Assembly (NCBI RefSeq): GCF_000230715.2
Contig: NC_019792.1
Span: 3,286,001-3,350,000, forward strand
Origin: Natronobacterium gregoryi SP2
GTDB lineage: Archaea; Halobacteriota; Halobacteria; Halobacteriales; Natrialbaceae
Direction: 5' to 3'
Length of the DNA stretch: 64,000 nucleotides
Shown: piece after piece, positions 27,958 through 37,472 of the stretch
How the letters are laid out: each line of letters starts with the position of its first letter
Numbering within the stretch: position 1 is the stretch's first letter
Made by a program: the position numbers and the translations under genes
The notes under the pieces: generated by a model
What the model was told of the DNA's origin: nothing
What the model saw: the letters and a program-made list of their open reading frames with translations, nothing else
Databases searched by the model: none

Positions 27958-28875
27958 ATGACAGGAGGTAGCTCTTCGACGGCCGAGAAGACCGAGGGCG
28001 GGTCGATTCCACCGCCGCTCGACGAGCGACTCCCGCGGCTCCGGAACGCGCTCGCAGATGCCGAACGTCTGTTGATCTGTCTGGATTTCGACGGAACGCT
28101 CGCACCGATCGTCGAGACGCCCGACGAGGCGGTGCCAACCGACGAGATGCAAGCGGCCGTCACAGCGCTCGCGGACGCGCCAGCGGTTACGACCGCGATC
28201 GTCAGTGGGAGAGCGCTCCGAGACGTCCGCGGGCGGATCGACGGTCCCGCGATTTACGCTGGCAACCACGGGCTCGAACTCGCCCGCGACGGCTCGATCG
28301 CCGTCCACCCGATCGGTCGCAAACGCGCCAGACGAATCGAGACGGTCTGTACAACACTCGAGACGGTCCTCGCACCGATCCCGAACTACCGCATCGAGAA
28401 CAAGCGGCTGACCGGAACGGTCCACTTCCGGTCCGTCCCGGAGGCCGCCCACGCCGTCGTCGCCGCCCACACCCGACGCGTCGTCGACTGGATCGCCAGT
28501 GACGATCTCGAGATATCGACCGGGAAGTGCATCCTCGAGATCGAACCGTCGATTCCCTGGGGAAAAGGCAACGCGGTCGAGCTGATCGCCGCGGAGCTAC
28601 CGTCGGAGACGCTGTCGATCTACGTCGGCGACGACGTGACCGACGAGTCCGCGTTTCGCGCCGTCGAACCCGACGGATTCGGGATTCGTGTTGGCGGTCC
28701 AGAACCGTCGGCAAGTTCCTGTCGCGTTCGCTCTCCTGGGGAGGTCACGGCGTTCTTGACGTGGCTCGAGTCGGTCGGCGTCGAGCTAGTCCGAACGGGG
28801 ATGGCTGGAGCGAGTGGGGCTCCGAACCGATCACCGTCGATCGACCGCGCGGGCGAAAACGGATGGTGGGAGTGA
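27958..28875 (+). CDS. otsB: Trehalose-6-phosphate phosphatase
   Basis: 305 residues of the HAD superfamily. Motif I is ICLDFDGTLAPIVETP near residue 41, with the nucleophile Asp; the substrate loop includes YAGNHGLELARDG; the Lys region is EIEPSIPWGKGNAVEL; motif IV is YVGDDVTDESAFR. It removes phosphate from trehalose-6-P. It starts one base after otsA. The earlier in-frame start lies inside otsA and is unlikely. Confidence 0.93.
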   Translation: MTGGSSSTAEKTEGGSIPPPLDERLPRLRNALADAERLLICLDFDGTLAPIVETPDEAVPTDEMQAAVTALADAPAVTTAIVSGRALRDVRGRIDGPAIYAGNHGLELARDGSIAVHPIGRKRARRIETVCTTLETVLAPIPNYRIENKRLTGTVHFRSVPEAAHAVVAAHTRRVVDWIASDDLEISTGKCILEIEPSIPWGKGNAVELIAAELPSETLSIYVGDDVTDESAFRAVEPDGFGIRVGGPEPSASSCRVRSPGEVTAFLTWLESVGVELVRTGMAGASGAPNRSPSIDRAGENGWWE

Positions 28876-29086
28876 CGGGATTGGGGGGATCGTCACTGGG
28901 ATGTGGGTCGAGGGGGGTGGCGTCAGAGCCGGGGGCGCTCGGACGCGCCCCTCGCCCACACCCATCGAAACGGAATATACGGAACTACTTATTATTTCCT
29001 CTGGTGATCGTCGTCCGACAGATCGGACCGAGGCCGAAACTATTAGTCACCAGTGGAAATATAGACTCGTACGAGAGTGAACGAGA

Positions 29087-29437
29087 GTGAAGCTGCGTCA
29101 ACCAACTGACTTCTTGATCCTCGAATCGCTCGAGGACAAAGGACGAAACGTCGCAACGAACCTTGCGGCCCATACGGGAAAGAGTCGAAAGAACATAAAC
29201 ACCAGACTACCGGTGCTCGAGGATTACGGTCTCGTCGACAAGATCGGCCCTGCCGAGCGATCTGGTCTCTACGAGATCACGTCGAAGGGAAAAGCAGCAC
29301 TGGTGTACCGCGATCAGTACGACGAAGCCGACGACTTCGAAGCACTCATCGAGGGTCCAAACGCTGCCGACGGCGACGAGGCGTCGGAACGGGCTAGTTT
29401 CGCCCGCGGTGACGACGAGAACTCCGACGACGAGTAA
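29087..29437 (+). CDS. Winged-helix regulator, phage PhiH1 repressor-like
   Basis: 116 residues from a GTG start. MKLRQPTDFLILESLEDKGR, then the HTH NLAAHTGKSRKNINTRLPVL and the wing LVDKIGPAERSGLYEITSKG form a winged helix of the kind called PhiH1-repressor-like in haloarchaea. The C-terminal 30 residues are acidic and disordered. About 210 bp separate it from otsB; an AT-rich stretch at 28975-29060 probably holds its promoter. Target unknown. Confidence 0.82.
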   Translation: MKLRQPTDFLILESLEDKGRNVATNLAAHTGKSRKNINTRLPVLEDYGLVDKIGPAERSGLYEITSKGKAALVYRDQYDEADDFEALIEGPNAADGDEASERASFARGDDENSDDE

Positions 29438-29501
29438 TCGTCTTTGGGTCTCTTTCGATCGAGTCGTTCCGTATCGCCGTCGAGAGACGGTTACCATGGA
29501 G

Positions 29502-29861
29502 TTACCATCGGACGGAGAGGTGCGACCGTCTGGTATCGACGACGCGGGTAGCGTCGCCGAGTACGCGAATTTCGACCCAGCCGGGGAGTCGCTCGGGGTC
29601 GATCGGCTCTAGCAGAAGCAACGTACCGGTAGCGGTTTCGACCAGCCGGCGGTCCGGACTCCACTGGCGAAGACAGCGCCGCCAGTCCCCGGTCCGAAAT
29701 CGGCGCTTTACCTGCCACTCCGTGTAGTAACAGCCGTCTGACCCGGCCAGAACGGCGTCGACCGGTGTGTCTCGACGTGTCTCGAACCCCCCAGACGAAT
29801 CGCCGTCGCACTCGCGGTCACACATTGGTTCGATGGGTGAAGAACGACTTGCCGCCCCCAT
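29502..29861 (-). CDS. Hypothetical protein
   Basis: 119 residues at most; a second Met gives 107 (MCDRECDGDSS). The core CYYTEWQVKRRFRTGDW and LLLLEPIDPERLPGWVEIRV reads as a small folded domain with several Trp, and codon third positions are GC-rich on this strand. I recognise no family. An opposite-strand frame (29495-29612) also looks acidic, so strand choice is moderately uncertain. Confidence 0.45.
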   Translation of the reverse strand: MGAASRSSPIEPMCDRECDGDSSGGFETRRDTPVDAVLAGSDGCYYTEWQVKRRFRTGDWRRCLRQWSPDRRLVETATGTLLLLEPIDPERLPGWVEIRVLGDATRVVDTRRSHLSVRW

Positions 29862-29989
29862 CGCCGGTCGGGTTCACATAGGCGACTTTTATAGTTTCGT
29901 GAGACTCTCTCTTACTTGAATGCTGACGCTACAGCGCGAGGGAGTTCGAGACGAAACCCACATTACAGCGACGCTCCGACCACAAGATA

Positions 29990-30511
29990 GTGACTCGCGT
30001 CTGTCTCGTCGGGAACGACGATGTCGACCTCAAGTACGAACTTCTCTCCCGGGAAACCTCTCGTGAGGCACTCGCGACGTACGCCCTCCAGCGGCCGTTC
30101 GACAACTCGCTTGCCGTTCGGACCGTCAGCATCGGAGCCGCCGTTTCCCTGCTGAACGACCTCCAGTGGTATCTGACACGGTTCGTCGACGAAGCGTTCG
30201 TTCAGGAACCGAGCATCAGCGACGAGGAGTGGCTCTCACGGTCGCTGGCGACAGCCCTCCGCAACGGCGACCTCGAGCCGGCGGCAACCGACGAGTTCTG
30301 CAAGGTGTACGGGCTCGAGACCGTCGACCGCCACCCGGTCTCACCTTCGAGCCGGGACAAAGAGAGCACGGACGCCGACGCAGAGACGACCCAGCAACTC
30401 GTCGAACCCCTGTACGTTCGTCGGACGGACGGCGATCTGCCGGCTTACGACCTCAGAGACGTCGAAGAGACGCTAGTCGTTCGGCTCACCGAAGCGGAGT
30501 ACTCGCCCTGA
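29990..30511 (+). CDS. DUF5804 family protein
   Basis: 173 residues from a GTG start: MTRVCLVGNDDVDLKYELLS, then SIGAAVSLLNDLQWYLTRFV and SISDEEWLSRSLATALR match the haloarchaeal DUF5804 pattern. A disordered segment with KESTDADAETTQQ precedes the C-terminal strand. Role unknown. A TTTTATAG element near 29888 is too far to assign with confidence. Confidence 0.85.
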   Translation: MTRVCLVGNDDVDLKYELLSRETSREALATYALQRPFDNSLAVRTVSIGAAVSLLNDLQWYLTRFVDEAFVQEPSISDEEWLSRSLATALRNGDLEPAATDEFCKVYGLETVDRHPVSPSSRDKESTDADAETTQQLVEPLYVRRTDGDLPAYDLRDVEETLVVRLTEAEYSP

Positions 30512-30530
30512 CTCGTCGGTCGCGTTTCAA

Positions 30531-31187
30531 CTACTCGTCCGACTCGCCGTCGGCGTCGGCCCGTCTCTCGTGGGTGGTTCCGTCGGCGTCGACGATCTCG
30601 GCCACGAACTCAGTCGAGGGAGCGACGCCGGACGCAAACGGGACTCTGGCAAGCAGACCCGCCGCCGTCACTTGCTCTGCACACACCTCGTCGGCGTCGG
30701 ATTCGTCGCTCACCTCGGCCTCGAGCGTCAGCGTCTCGTCGTCGAGTTCGGCGTCCTCGAGCCCCATCTCGTAGCAGAGGTTCGATCCTTCGGCCTCGAG
30801 TGCGACGAGCAACGCGTCCTCGAAGGCGGTCTCCTCGACGAACGCGACGAGGTCGTCGTCCGGTTCCCCGACGTCCCATCGCTCCTCGAGCCAGGCGTCG
30901 GCGTCGCCCTCGTCGCGGAGCACCGTCGCGTTCGGACTCTCCGGGACATCTGGCTGTTGGTACGTGTGCGTCTCTTCGACGAGGTCGTCCGTGCTCGAGG
31001 CGTCGCTGTCGGCGCTTCCATCGTCGTCGGCCGTCTCCTCGTCGTCACTGTTCTCGTCGCCGGTTCCGGGACCCGACGCGTCGTCGAACCCGTCGTCGAG
31101 ACAGCCGGCAGAGAGCGCGAGAAGGCTGGCACTCCCTGCGAGCACTGCTCGCCTGGAACGTGCCGGGCCGGAGTTTCGTCGTGACAT
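30531..31187 (-). CDS. Putative lipoprotein with acidic linker
   Basis: 218 residues. MSRRNSGPARSRRAVLAGSA leads to a lipobox (LLALSAGC) after a twin-arginine-like start. An Asp/Glu/Ser-rich spacer of about 45 residues separates it from a globular part with two cysteines (SNLCYEMGLEDAE and ADEVCAEQVTAAG). Likely exported and lipid-anchored. No family recognised. It converges with the DUF5804 gene. Confidence 0.8.
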   Translation of the reverse strand: MSRRNSGPARSRRAVLAGSASLLALSAGCLDDGFDDASGPGTGDENSDDEETADDDGSADSDASSTDDLVEETHTYQQPDVPESPNATVLRDEGDADAWLEERWDVGEPDDDLVAFVEETAFEDALLVALEAEGSNLCYEMGLEDAELDDETLTLEAEVSDESDADEVCAEQVTAAGLLARVPFASGVAPSTEFVAEIVDADGTTHERRADADGESDE

Positions 31188-31333
31188 CGTACTCGAGACT
31201 ACTCGGGAGAACCTAAAGATCGTTGTCCTAGCTGAAACGAGCCTTTTTCGCGTGGCCTGACAGTTCGGTGGCGACTGTCTGCCAGGCTGGCGCACCCCCT
31301 CCCCCCGACGAGCGCGGTTGTGCCGGCGATGGC

Positions 31334-32329
31334 TTACAGGGACTCGTCTCGGTCGAACAGTCCCGTCGAGAGGTACCGCTCACCGCTGTCCCAGAAGACG
31401 GTAACCACGAGCGGACAGTCTGTTGCCGGCCGTCCACCGTCCACCTCTGGCGACGCGGACCGCGTCGCGTCGAACGCACCGGACGGCTCCGGACACTCGA
31501 CGTTGGGTTCGGCGATCTCCTCGGCGACCTGTCGGGCGATCAGGCTCGTCGCACCGCTGGATTGCCCGACGAGAATTCCTTCTTCGCGGGCGAGACGGCG
31601 ACACTCGTCTTCGGCGTCCTCGAGTCGCACCGTCTCGATACGATCGATGAGTTCCCGCTCGAGGTTCTCGCTGACGAAGCCGGGTCCCATCCCCTGGAAG
31701 TCGTCGTCGCCAGGGTTACCGGTCGAGAGAACGGCGTTTCGTTCCGGCTCGACTGCGACGATCTCCACGTCAGGAAACTCCTCGCGGAGTCGCCGGCCGA
31801 TCCCCGAGATGGTGCCGCCGGTGCCGACACCGGCGACGAAGGCGTCAATCTCGCGCTCACCGACCTGTTCGACGATCTCGTTGCCCGTCGTCCGGTAGTG
31901 GGCCTTCGGGTTCGCCGGATTCTCGAACTGGCCGAGCTGGGTCGCACCCGCTTCGACGAGCTCCTCAGCGCGCTTGCGGGCGGCCTCCATGCCGCCGTCG
32001 ACGAGTTCGAGCGCTGCGCCGTAGGCTGCCATCACCTGCTGGCGCTCCTCGGACTTGTCTGCAGGCATGACGATCGTCAGATCGTAGTCCCGTGTGGCAC
32101 AGACGAGTGCGAGCCCGATCCCCGTGTTCCCGCTCGTCGGTTCGACGAGCCAGTCGCCAGGTTCGATCACTCCCTCGCGTTCCGCGGTCCGGACCATCTC
32201 GAGTGCCGGGCGATCTTTGGCCGACCCGCCGGGGTTGAACGATTCGATCTTCGACGCGACCGTCACACCCTCCGGCGAGTCGACGTGAACCAGCGGCGAC
32301 CCGATCGTGTCCAGGATGCTCCCCTTCAT
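31334..32329 (-). CDS. cysK: Cysteine synthase family PLP enzyme
   Basis: 331 residues of fold-type II. The PLP lysine is in NPGGSAKDRPALEM near residue 38; VEPTSGNTGIGLAL binds the carboxylate; GVGTGGTISGIGR holds the phosphate; GQSSGATSLIA is near the C-terminus. It makes cysteine from O-acetylserine or O-phosphoserine and sulfide. A non-conserved loop (about residues 270-300) with Cys is present near the end. CysK versus CysM or cystathionine beta-synthase cannot be separated by eye. Confidence 0.88.
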   Translation of the reverse strand: MKGSILDTIGSPLVHVDSPEGVTVASKIESFNPGGSAKDRPALEMVRTAEREGVIEPGDWLVEPTSGNTGIGLALVCATRDYDLTIVMPADKSEERQQVMAAYGAALELVDGGMEAARKRAEELVEAGATQLGQFENPANPKAHYRTTGNEIVEQVGEREIDAFVAGVGTGGTISGIGRRLREEFPDVEIVAVEPERNAVLSTGNPGDDDFQGMGPGFVSENLERELIDRIETVRLEDAEDECRRLAREEGILVGQSSGATSLIARQVAEEIAEPNVECPEPSGAFDATRSASPEVDGGRPATDCPLVVTVFWDSGERYLSTGLFDRDESL

Positions 32330-32381
32330 TGCTACGCCGTAGGGGGGCGAGACCTAAACCCGTGCCGGTGGTCGGTCCCGG

Positions 32382-33443
32382 TCACTCCGCCGCAACTGCC
32401 GGCTCGTCGCCAGATCCGGCACGCTCGATTCGCCGGATCGCGTACTCCTCGGCTGCATCGAGGACCGTCGTGTCCTGTCGCTCGGCGATTTCGATCATCT
32501 CACCGAGTCGATTACCGATCGCGGCAGCGTCCTCGTAGGCCGCTTTGCGGCTGCCACCCTGGTACTCCTCGGCAACCGTCATCAGCCCACCGGCGTTGAT
32601 GACGTAGTCCGGTGCGTAGAAAAGTCCTCGCTCGCGAAGCGCCTCCGCGTGGCGGCGCTCGGCAAGGACGTTGTTCGCCGAACCCGCGACGATGTCACAC
32701 TCGAGTTGAGGGATCGTGTCGTCGTTGACGACACCACCGACGGCACAGGGGGCGAAAACGTCACAGGACTGTTCGTAGACTGCCTCGGGCGCGACAGAGT
32801 CGACACCATGCTCGTCGACGAACGAAGCGACGTGGTCCTCGTCGACGTCCGAGACCGTGACCTCCGCGCCGGCAGAGACCAGTTCCTCCGCGAGTGCCCG
32901 TCCGACCTTGCCGAGCCCCTGGACGACGACCTCGAGATCGCCTGGCGTATCCGTCCCCAGGATGTGTTCGGCGCTCGCACAGATCCCGTGATAGACGCCG
33001 TGGGCCGTGATCGGCGACGGGTCGCCGAGACCGTTGCTCGTTCCGACAACGTGGTCGGTCTCCCGTGCAACCACGTCCATATCCGTGACGCCGGTGTTGA
33101 CGTCGACGGACGTGACGTACCGCCCGCCCAGGTTCTCGATCGCCCGTCCATACGCCCCGAGCAGGGCGTCGGTCTTGTGCTCGTCTGGGTCGCCCAGGAT
33201 AACCGCTTTCCCGCCACCCAGTGGCAGGTCGGCCGCGGCAGCCTTGTACGTCATCGCTCTCGAGAGCCCAAGCACGTCGTCGAGTGCGTCGGCTTCGGTG
33301 TCGTAGTCGAGGAATCGTGTTCCACCGAGACTCGGGCCCAGCGTCGTATCGTGGATCGCGACGATCGCACGGAGCCCCGTCTCGGGATCGGAGACGTACG
33401 TCACCTGTTCGTGACTGCCGTCGACCATCGAGTCGAGTACCAT
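32382..33443 (-). CDS. Glu/Leu/Phe/Val dehydrogenase, leucine-dehydrogenase type
   Basis: 353 residues. LGPSLGGTRFLDY, AMTYKAAAADLPLGGGKAVI (catalytic Lys) and TSVDVNTGVTDMDVV (catalytic Asp) are the substrate domain; VVVQGLGKVGRALAEELV is the NAD site; YVINAGGLMTVAEEYQGG closes it. The length and PLGGGKA form match leucine/valine dehydrogenases rather than the larger glutamate enzymes. It interconverts branched-chain amino acids and oxo acids. Start ATG is at 33441. Confidence 0.88.
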   Translation of the reverse strand: MVLDSMVDGSHEQVTYVSDPETGLRAIVAIHDTTLGPSLGGTRFLDYDTEADALDDVLGLSRAMTYKAAAADLPLGGGKAVILGDPDEHKTDALLGAYGRAIENLGGRYVTSVDVNTGVTDMDVVARETDHVVGTSNGLGDPSPITAHGVYHGICASAEHILGTDTPGDLEVVVQGLGKVGRALAEELVSAGAEVTVSDVDEDHVASFVDEHGVDSVAPEAVYEQSCDVFAPCAVGGVVNDDTIPQLECDIVAGSANNVLAERRHAEALRERGLFYAPDYVINAGGLMTVAEEYQGGSRKAAYEDAAAIGNRLGEMIEIAERQDTTVLDAAEEYAIRRIERAGSGDEPAVAAE

Positions 33444-33566
33444 AGTATATCATTTTCGTTTACCGCAAAAATTCTACCGCCGTCGAAAGAAAAGCGAACA
33501 AGTTAGCCAATACAAGTGCTCGCGGCGGAGCGGTACCTATTTCATCTGGTGTGAGCACTGATACGT

Positions 33567-33896
33567 ATGGACGGAATCGTCTTTTTCGGGACCGAACGCC
33601 ACGACGAGGTCGTCAACTTCTACCGAGAGCTCGGTGCGAACGTCTGGCTCGAACAGCCCGACTGCACCATTCTCGAGGCAGGGTCGTTCCGGTTTGGGTT
33701 CTGTGAACGCGACTCCGCGGACACCGAGGGAATCGTCACGTTCGTCTTCGACGACAGGGACGGCGTCGACGAAGCCTACACAGCACTGTCGGAACTGGCC
33801 GACGAAGAGCCACGGCTCAACGAGACGTACGAAATCTACCAGTTTTTCGCATCCGACCCTGAGGGGCGAACTGTCGAGTTCCAGTGCTTCGAGTAG
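33567..33896 (+). CDS. VOC/glyoxalase-fold protein
   Basis: 109 residues: IVFFGTERHDEVVNFYRELG, TILEAGSFRFGFC and YQFFASDPEGRTVEFQCFE give the two beta-alpha-beta-beta-beta modules of the vicinal oxygen chelate fold. The terminal Glu in VEFQCFE is a typical metal ligand, and the N-terminal ligand may be absent. Role unknown. Confidence 0.82.
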   Translation: MDGIVFFGTERHDEVVNFYRELGANVWLEQPDCTILEAGSFRFGFCERDSADTEGIVTFVFDDRDGVDEAYTALSELADEEPRLNETYEIYQFFASDPEGRTVEFQCFE

Positions 33897-34132
33897 CCGT
33901 ACCGGTCGAAAAATAACCGAGCGCCATCCCCCTCGGCATCGACTACGTGCCTCTGACACAGAGGGCAAGTTGTTAATCGTTTCCACGAATCCATTAATCT
34001 TTTCACAGACGGTTCTGCGTTCTACGAACACGAAGGCAAAACGCGAAAGCGACGTGCCGGAAGCCCCTTGCCGCTGGCGAAACGCCCGCCAGCAACACCG
34101 CGGTTAAGCCATTGGACCGACAATCGACCAGC

Positions 34133-34504
34133 ATGAGTCTCGAGACGCTAACTCCGAACCCGACCTGGGACGCCGCCTCGTACGAAGACGCAGTCGACGT
34201 CCTCGAAACGCACAACGACGACCTCGTCTACAAGATCTGGGGCGGCGACTGGTGCAAGGACTGCCGAAAACTGCTGCCCGACCTGGGTGCCGCACTCGAG
34301 GCAGCCGAGATACCCGACGACCGGATCGAAGCGATCGCGGTCGACCAGGACAAACGGGGCCCTGGCGTCTCCGAGTATGGTATCGAGTACATCCCGACCG
34401 TCGTCGTCGAGACCGACGACGGCGAGGAGGTAACGCGGTTCGTCGAGCAAGCGGACCTGCCGCCGGCGATCTGGCTGGCCGAGCGCATCGCCGACGAACT
34501 GTAG
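34133..34504 (+). CDS. Thioredoxin-family protein
   Basis: 123 residues starting MSLETLTPNPTWDAASY. The redox site is WGGDWCKDCRKLLPDLG (CxxC near residue 39) and the cis-proline lies in YIPTVVVET. Cytoplasmic. The ATG at 34133 is preferred over one seven codons upstream because homolog-like sequence begins there. It faces a DUF255 protein 92 bp away. Confidence 0.87.
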   Translation: MSLETLTPNPTWDAASYEDAVDVLETHNDDLVYKIWGGDWCKDCRKLLPDLGAALEAAEIPDDRIEAIAVDQDKRGPGVSEYGIEYIPTVVVETDDGEEVTRFVEQADLPPAIWLAERIADEL

Positions 34505-34596
34505 CCTGCACTGCCGGACAGAACGACAGGATCGGTCGTTCTCCTGTGGCTATCTCCGAGACAGTCACAGCCTCGTACGGACCGCTGTCCAACGTA

Positions 34597-36822
34597 TCAA
34601 AACGGGGTCTCCGGTCCGTCACTTTCCTCCTGGTCGCTGTCTTCCATTCCGCCCCCCTCGAGCCACGCGAGTGCGTCGTCGACGTCGTGGGTCGGCGGCG
34701 AACACGTCCGGTCACGGCAGACGTACAGCGTCGGCTCCCCGTCGCGAGCTTCGCGGCCGGCCCAGATCGGTGGCGCAGCCGCGAGCGAGAGGCGGTCGAG
34801 CCACGCCTCGAGGTCGTCGTCCGTCGTCGGACGACGCGCGAGCAGCCGATCCGGGAAATACTGCGTCGCAAACGCCTCGCGCCACTCCTCGGGTAGTTCG
34901 TCGGCGGTGACGGTCACCTCGAGCGCGCCGGACTCGAGGTGGTCGGCCGCGAGACACAGCGTCGCGTGCTGGAGGCTGTTTGCCTCGAGCCGGTTGGCGT
35001 GGGTCGACAGCACCGTCGCGGCAATCTCCTCGTAGTCGGCGTCGGCGACTTCGCCGTCTCCACGGGGGCTCTTCGAGCCCTCGCTGCCCGCGAACTTCTC
35101 GAGCGCGAGCAGTATCTCGACGGCGACGCCGGCCGAGGACGGCGTCGACTGATCGCCCAGTTCCTGTGGCCGAGTCACGAGCGACTCGCCACTCTCGGGT
35201 GTGAAATAAAGCGTCCCGCGGTCGGCGTCCCAAAACTCCTCCTCGATCGCGCGACCGAGCTCGAGCGCGAACGCGAGATGGTCGACCTCGCCGGTCGCCT
35301 CGTAACACCCTAGCGCGCCGCGAGCGAGGAAGGCGTAGTCCTCGAGGTAGCCCTCGATCGCCACGTCTTCGCCCTTGTACCGCCGCGAGAGTCGCCCCTC
35401 CTCGTCGTCCCAGAGCCGATCACGGACGAACTCGAGAGCGTCGACGGCCATTTCGGCGTACCGCTCCTCGCCGAGTGTCAGCGCGGCCTCGGCACAGGTC
35501 GCGATCATCAGCCCGTTCCAGCCCGCGAGTACCTTCTCGTCGCGGTTGGGACGTGGACGTTTCTCGCGCGTCTCGAACAGTTGCTGGCGGGCGTCCTCGA
35601 GACGCTGCTTGACCTCGTGTTCCGCGAGGTCGAACTCCCCTGCGAGATCGGCGATCGATCGCACGCGATTGGGCTGGTTCGCCCCCTCGAAGTTGCCCGA
35701 CGCCGTGATATCGTAGTGGGCACAGAACAGGTCGGCGTCGGTCTCGTCCGCGAGGACGTCGTGGACCTCTGCGGGCGTCCAGACGTAGAACGTGCCCTCC
35801 TCGCGCTCCCCAGTTTCGGGGTCTTCGCTCTGGGCGTCGAGCGTGCTGAAAAACCCGCCGTCCTCGTGGGTGAGTTCGCGGTCGACGAACGCGAGCGTCT
35901 CGTGGACGACCTCGGCGTACCGCTCCTCGCCGGTCAACTGGTAGCCCGCCAGGAACGCCCGCGGAATCTCGGCGTTGTCGTACAGCATCTTCTCGAAGTG
36001 GGGCACCGTCCAGTCCCGGTCGACACAGTACCGGTGGAAGCCACCGCCGACGTGGTCGTAGAGCCCGCCCGCGGCCATCGCGTCGAGCGTCTCCTCGAGC
36101 ACCTGGCGGTACTCCTCGTCGCCCGTCCGGTCGTACGCGCGAGCGAGCACCTGGAGCCGCGAGGGCTGGGGGAACTTCGGTCCATCGGAGCCGAACCCGC
36201 CGTACTGCCGGTCGGCGCTCCGGAGAGAGGCGTCGGCGGCCCGCTCGAGCAGGTCGCTCGAAGGCGGGTCGGCCGCTCCCGGCGAGGGTGCGCCGGGAGT
36301 CTCCTCGAGTTGGTCTCTGGCAGCCTCAGTCCACTGGTCCGCACGATTTTCGACCTCTTCGCGGTCGTTCTCCCAGGAGTTCGTGATGTTCTCGAGGACG
36401 TCGAGGAAACCGGGCTGGCCTCGCTTTGCTTCCGTCGGGAAGTAGGTCCCGACGTAGAACGGCTTCCCTTCGGGCGTGAGCCACGCCGAGAGCGGCCAGC
36501 CGCCGCGACCGGTGACGAGGTTGCAGACGGTCATGTAGATGCTGTCGACGTCGGGGCGCTCCTCGCGGTCGACCTTGATCGGGACGAAGTTCTCGTTCAG
36601 GACCTCGGCGACCGCCTCGTCGGCGAAGCTCTCTTCCTCCATGACGTGACACCAGTGACACGCCGAGTAGCCGATCGAGAGAAAGATTGGCCGGTCGTGT
36701 TCGCGGGCCGTCTCGAGGGCCTGTTCGTCCCAGGGCTGCCAGTTGACGGGGTTGTCTGCGTGCTGGCGCAGGTAGGGACTCTCCTGCTCGTCGAGGCGAT
36801 TTCGCTCGGTCGGACAACTCAT
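34597..36822 (-). CDS. DUF255 thioredoxin domain-containing protein (YyaL/SSP411 type)
   Basis: 741 residues. The N-terminal thioredoxin-like domain includes ESPYLRQHADNPVNWQPWDE and the CxxC site in YSACHWCHVMEEESF; it is followed by an (alpha/alpha)6-barrel with LVTGRGGWPLSAWLTPEGKP and WTVPHFEKMLYDNAEI. Full family length. The family is widespread and unassigned; related mammalian protein is linked to spermatogenesis and sugar epimerase-like barrels. Cytoplasmic. Confidence 0.92.
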   Translation of the reverse strand: MSCPTERNRLDEQESPYLRQHADNPVNWQPWDEQALETAREHDRPIFLSIGYSACHWCHVMEEESFADEAVAEVLNENFVPIKVDREERPDVDSIYMTVCNLVTGRGGWPLSAWLTPEGKPFYVGTYFPTEAKRGQPGFLDVLENITNSWENDREEVENRADQWTEAARDQLEETPGAPSPGAADPPSSDLLERAADASLRSADRQYGGFGSDGPKFPQPSRLQVLARAYDRTGDEEYRQVLEETLDAMAAGGLYDHVGGGFHRYCVDRDWTVPHFEKMLYDNAEIPRAFLAGYQLTGEERYAEVVHETLAFVDRELTHEDGGFFSTLDAQSEDPETGEREEGTFYVWTPAEVHDVLADETDADLFCAHYDITASGNFEGANQPNRVRSIADLAGEFDLAEHEVKQRLEDARQQLFETREKRPRPNRDEKVLAGWNGLMIATCAEAALTLGEERYAEMAVDALEFVRDRLWDDEEGRLSRRYKGEDVAIEGYLEDYAFLARGALGCYEATGEVDHLAFALELGRAIEEEFWDADRGTLYFTPESGESLVTRPQELGDQSTPSSAGVAVEILLALEKFAGSEGSKSPRGDGEVADADYEEIAATVLSTHANRLEANSLQHATLCLAADHLESGALEVTVTADELPEEWREAFATQYFPDRLLARRPTTDDDLEAWLDRLSLAAAPPIWAGREARDGEPTLYVCRDRTCSPPTHDVDDALAWLEGGGMEDSDQEESDGPETPF

Positions 36823-36870
36823 GGTGACGACTACGGCCGGCCGTTGTAAAAGCCCGACGTACGTCGGAGG

Positions 36871-37368
36871 TTACGCGATCCCGAGCACCGAGACGCCGTA
36901 CGCGGAGGCCGCGACGAGCACGACCGTCCACACGAGGATACCCGCAGTCATCCAGACCGCGACGATACGACTCCGACTCCCCGCGAGCAACGCGACCAGC
37001 GCGGCGACGTGGACGCCAGCGAGCACCGGCCCACCCACTGCGAGTCCCGGTAGTCCGTACCGATCCCAGAGCCGGCGCGCTCGAGCGTATCGGTCGCTTT
37101 GCTCCGACGTTTCGCCTCGCCGTCGGCGCAGCCAGTTCGCGACCCGCCGATAGAAGACGACGAGCGCGTACACCGAGAGGACGTTGCCGGCGAACGCGAC
37201 GACGCCCGTGAGGACGGGGTCGAGTCCCAGGCCGATCGCGATCGGAATCACGACGAGAATCTCGATCACCGGAATCGCCGCGAAGACGAACACCAGCAGG
37301 TACTGGAGGAAGCCGGTGGCCTCCTCTATAGTCGTGCCGACGTCGACGAGGAGCGAAAGGAATGACAT
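36871..37368 (-). CDS. Small multidrug export-like membrane protein (COG2426)
   Basis: 165 residues with about four or five spans: LLVFVFAAIPVIEILVVIPI, LTGVVAFAGNVLSVYALVVF, LPGLAVGGPVLAGVHVAALV and WMTAGILVWTVVLVAASA. The PVIEILVVIPIAIGLG segment is the family signature. Transport specificity is not established for archaeal members. It starts upstream of and in the same direction as the DUF255 gene. Confidence 0.85.
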   Translation of the reverse strand: MSFLSLLVDVGTTIEEATGFLQYLLVFVFAAIPVIEILVVIPIAIGLGLDPVLTGVVAFAGNVLSVYALVVFYRRVANWLRRRRGETSEQSDRYARARRLWDRYGLPGLAVGGPVLAGVHVAALVALLAGSRSRIVAVWMTAGILVWTVVLVAASAYGVSVLGIA

Positions 37369-37472
37369 GCGTGGAGGGGACGCCGTACGGTGGAGAGAGA
37401 GAGCCCACTCGAGACGGTAGGTCGTAGACGCTACTCGTGGTAAATACGTGACGTTACCGGGTTCGAGGCCAG

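Noticed and set aside
29409-29612. Plus-strand frame opposite the hypothetical gene at 29502-29861
   Set aside because: Acidic appearance is common for antisense frames here; the minus-strand protein has a more protein-like core. Left as the less likely option.
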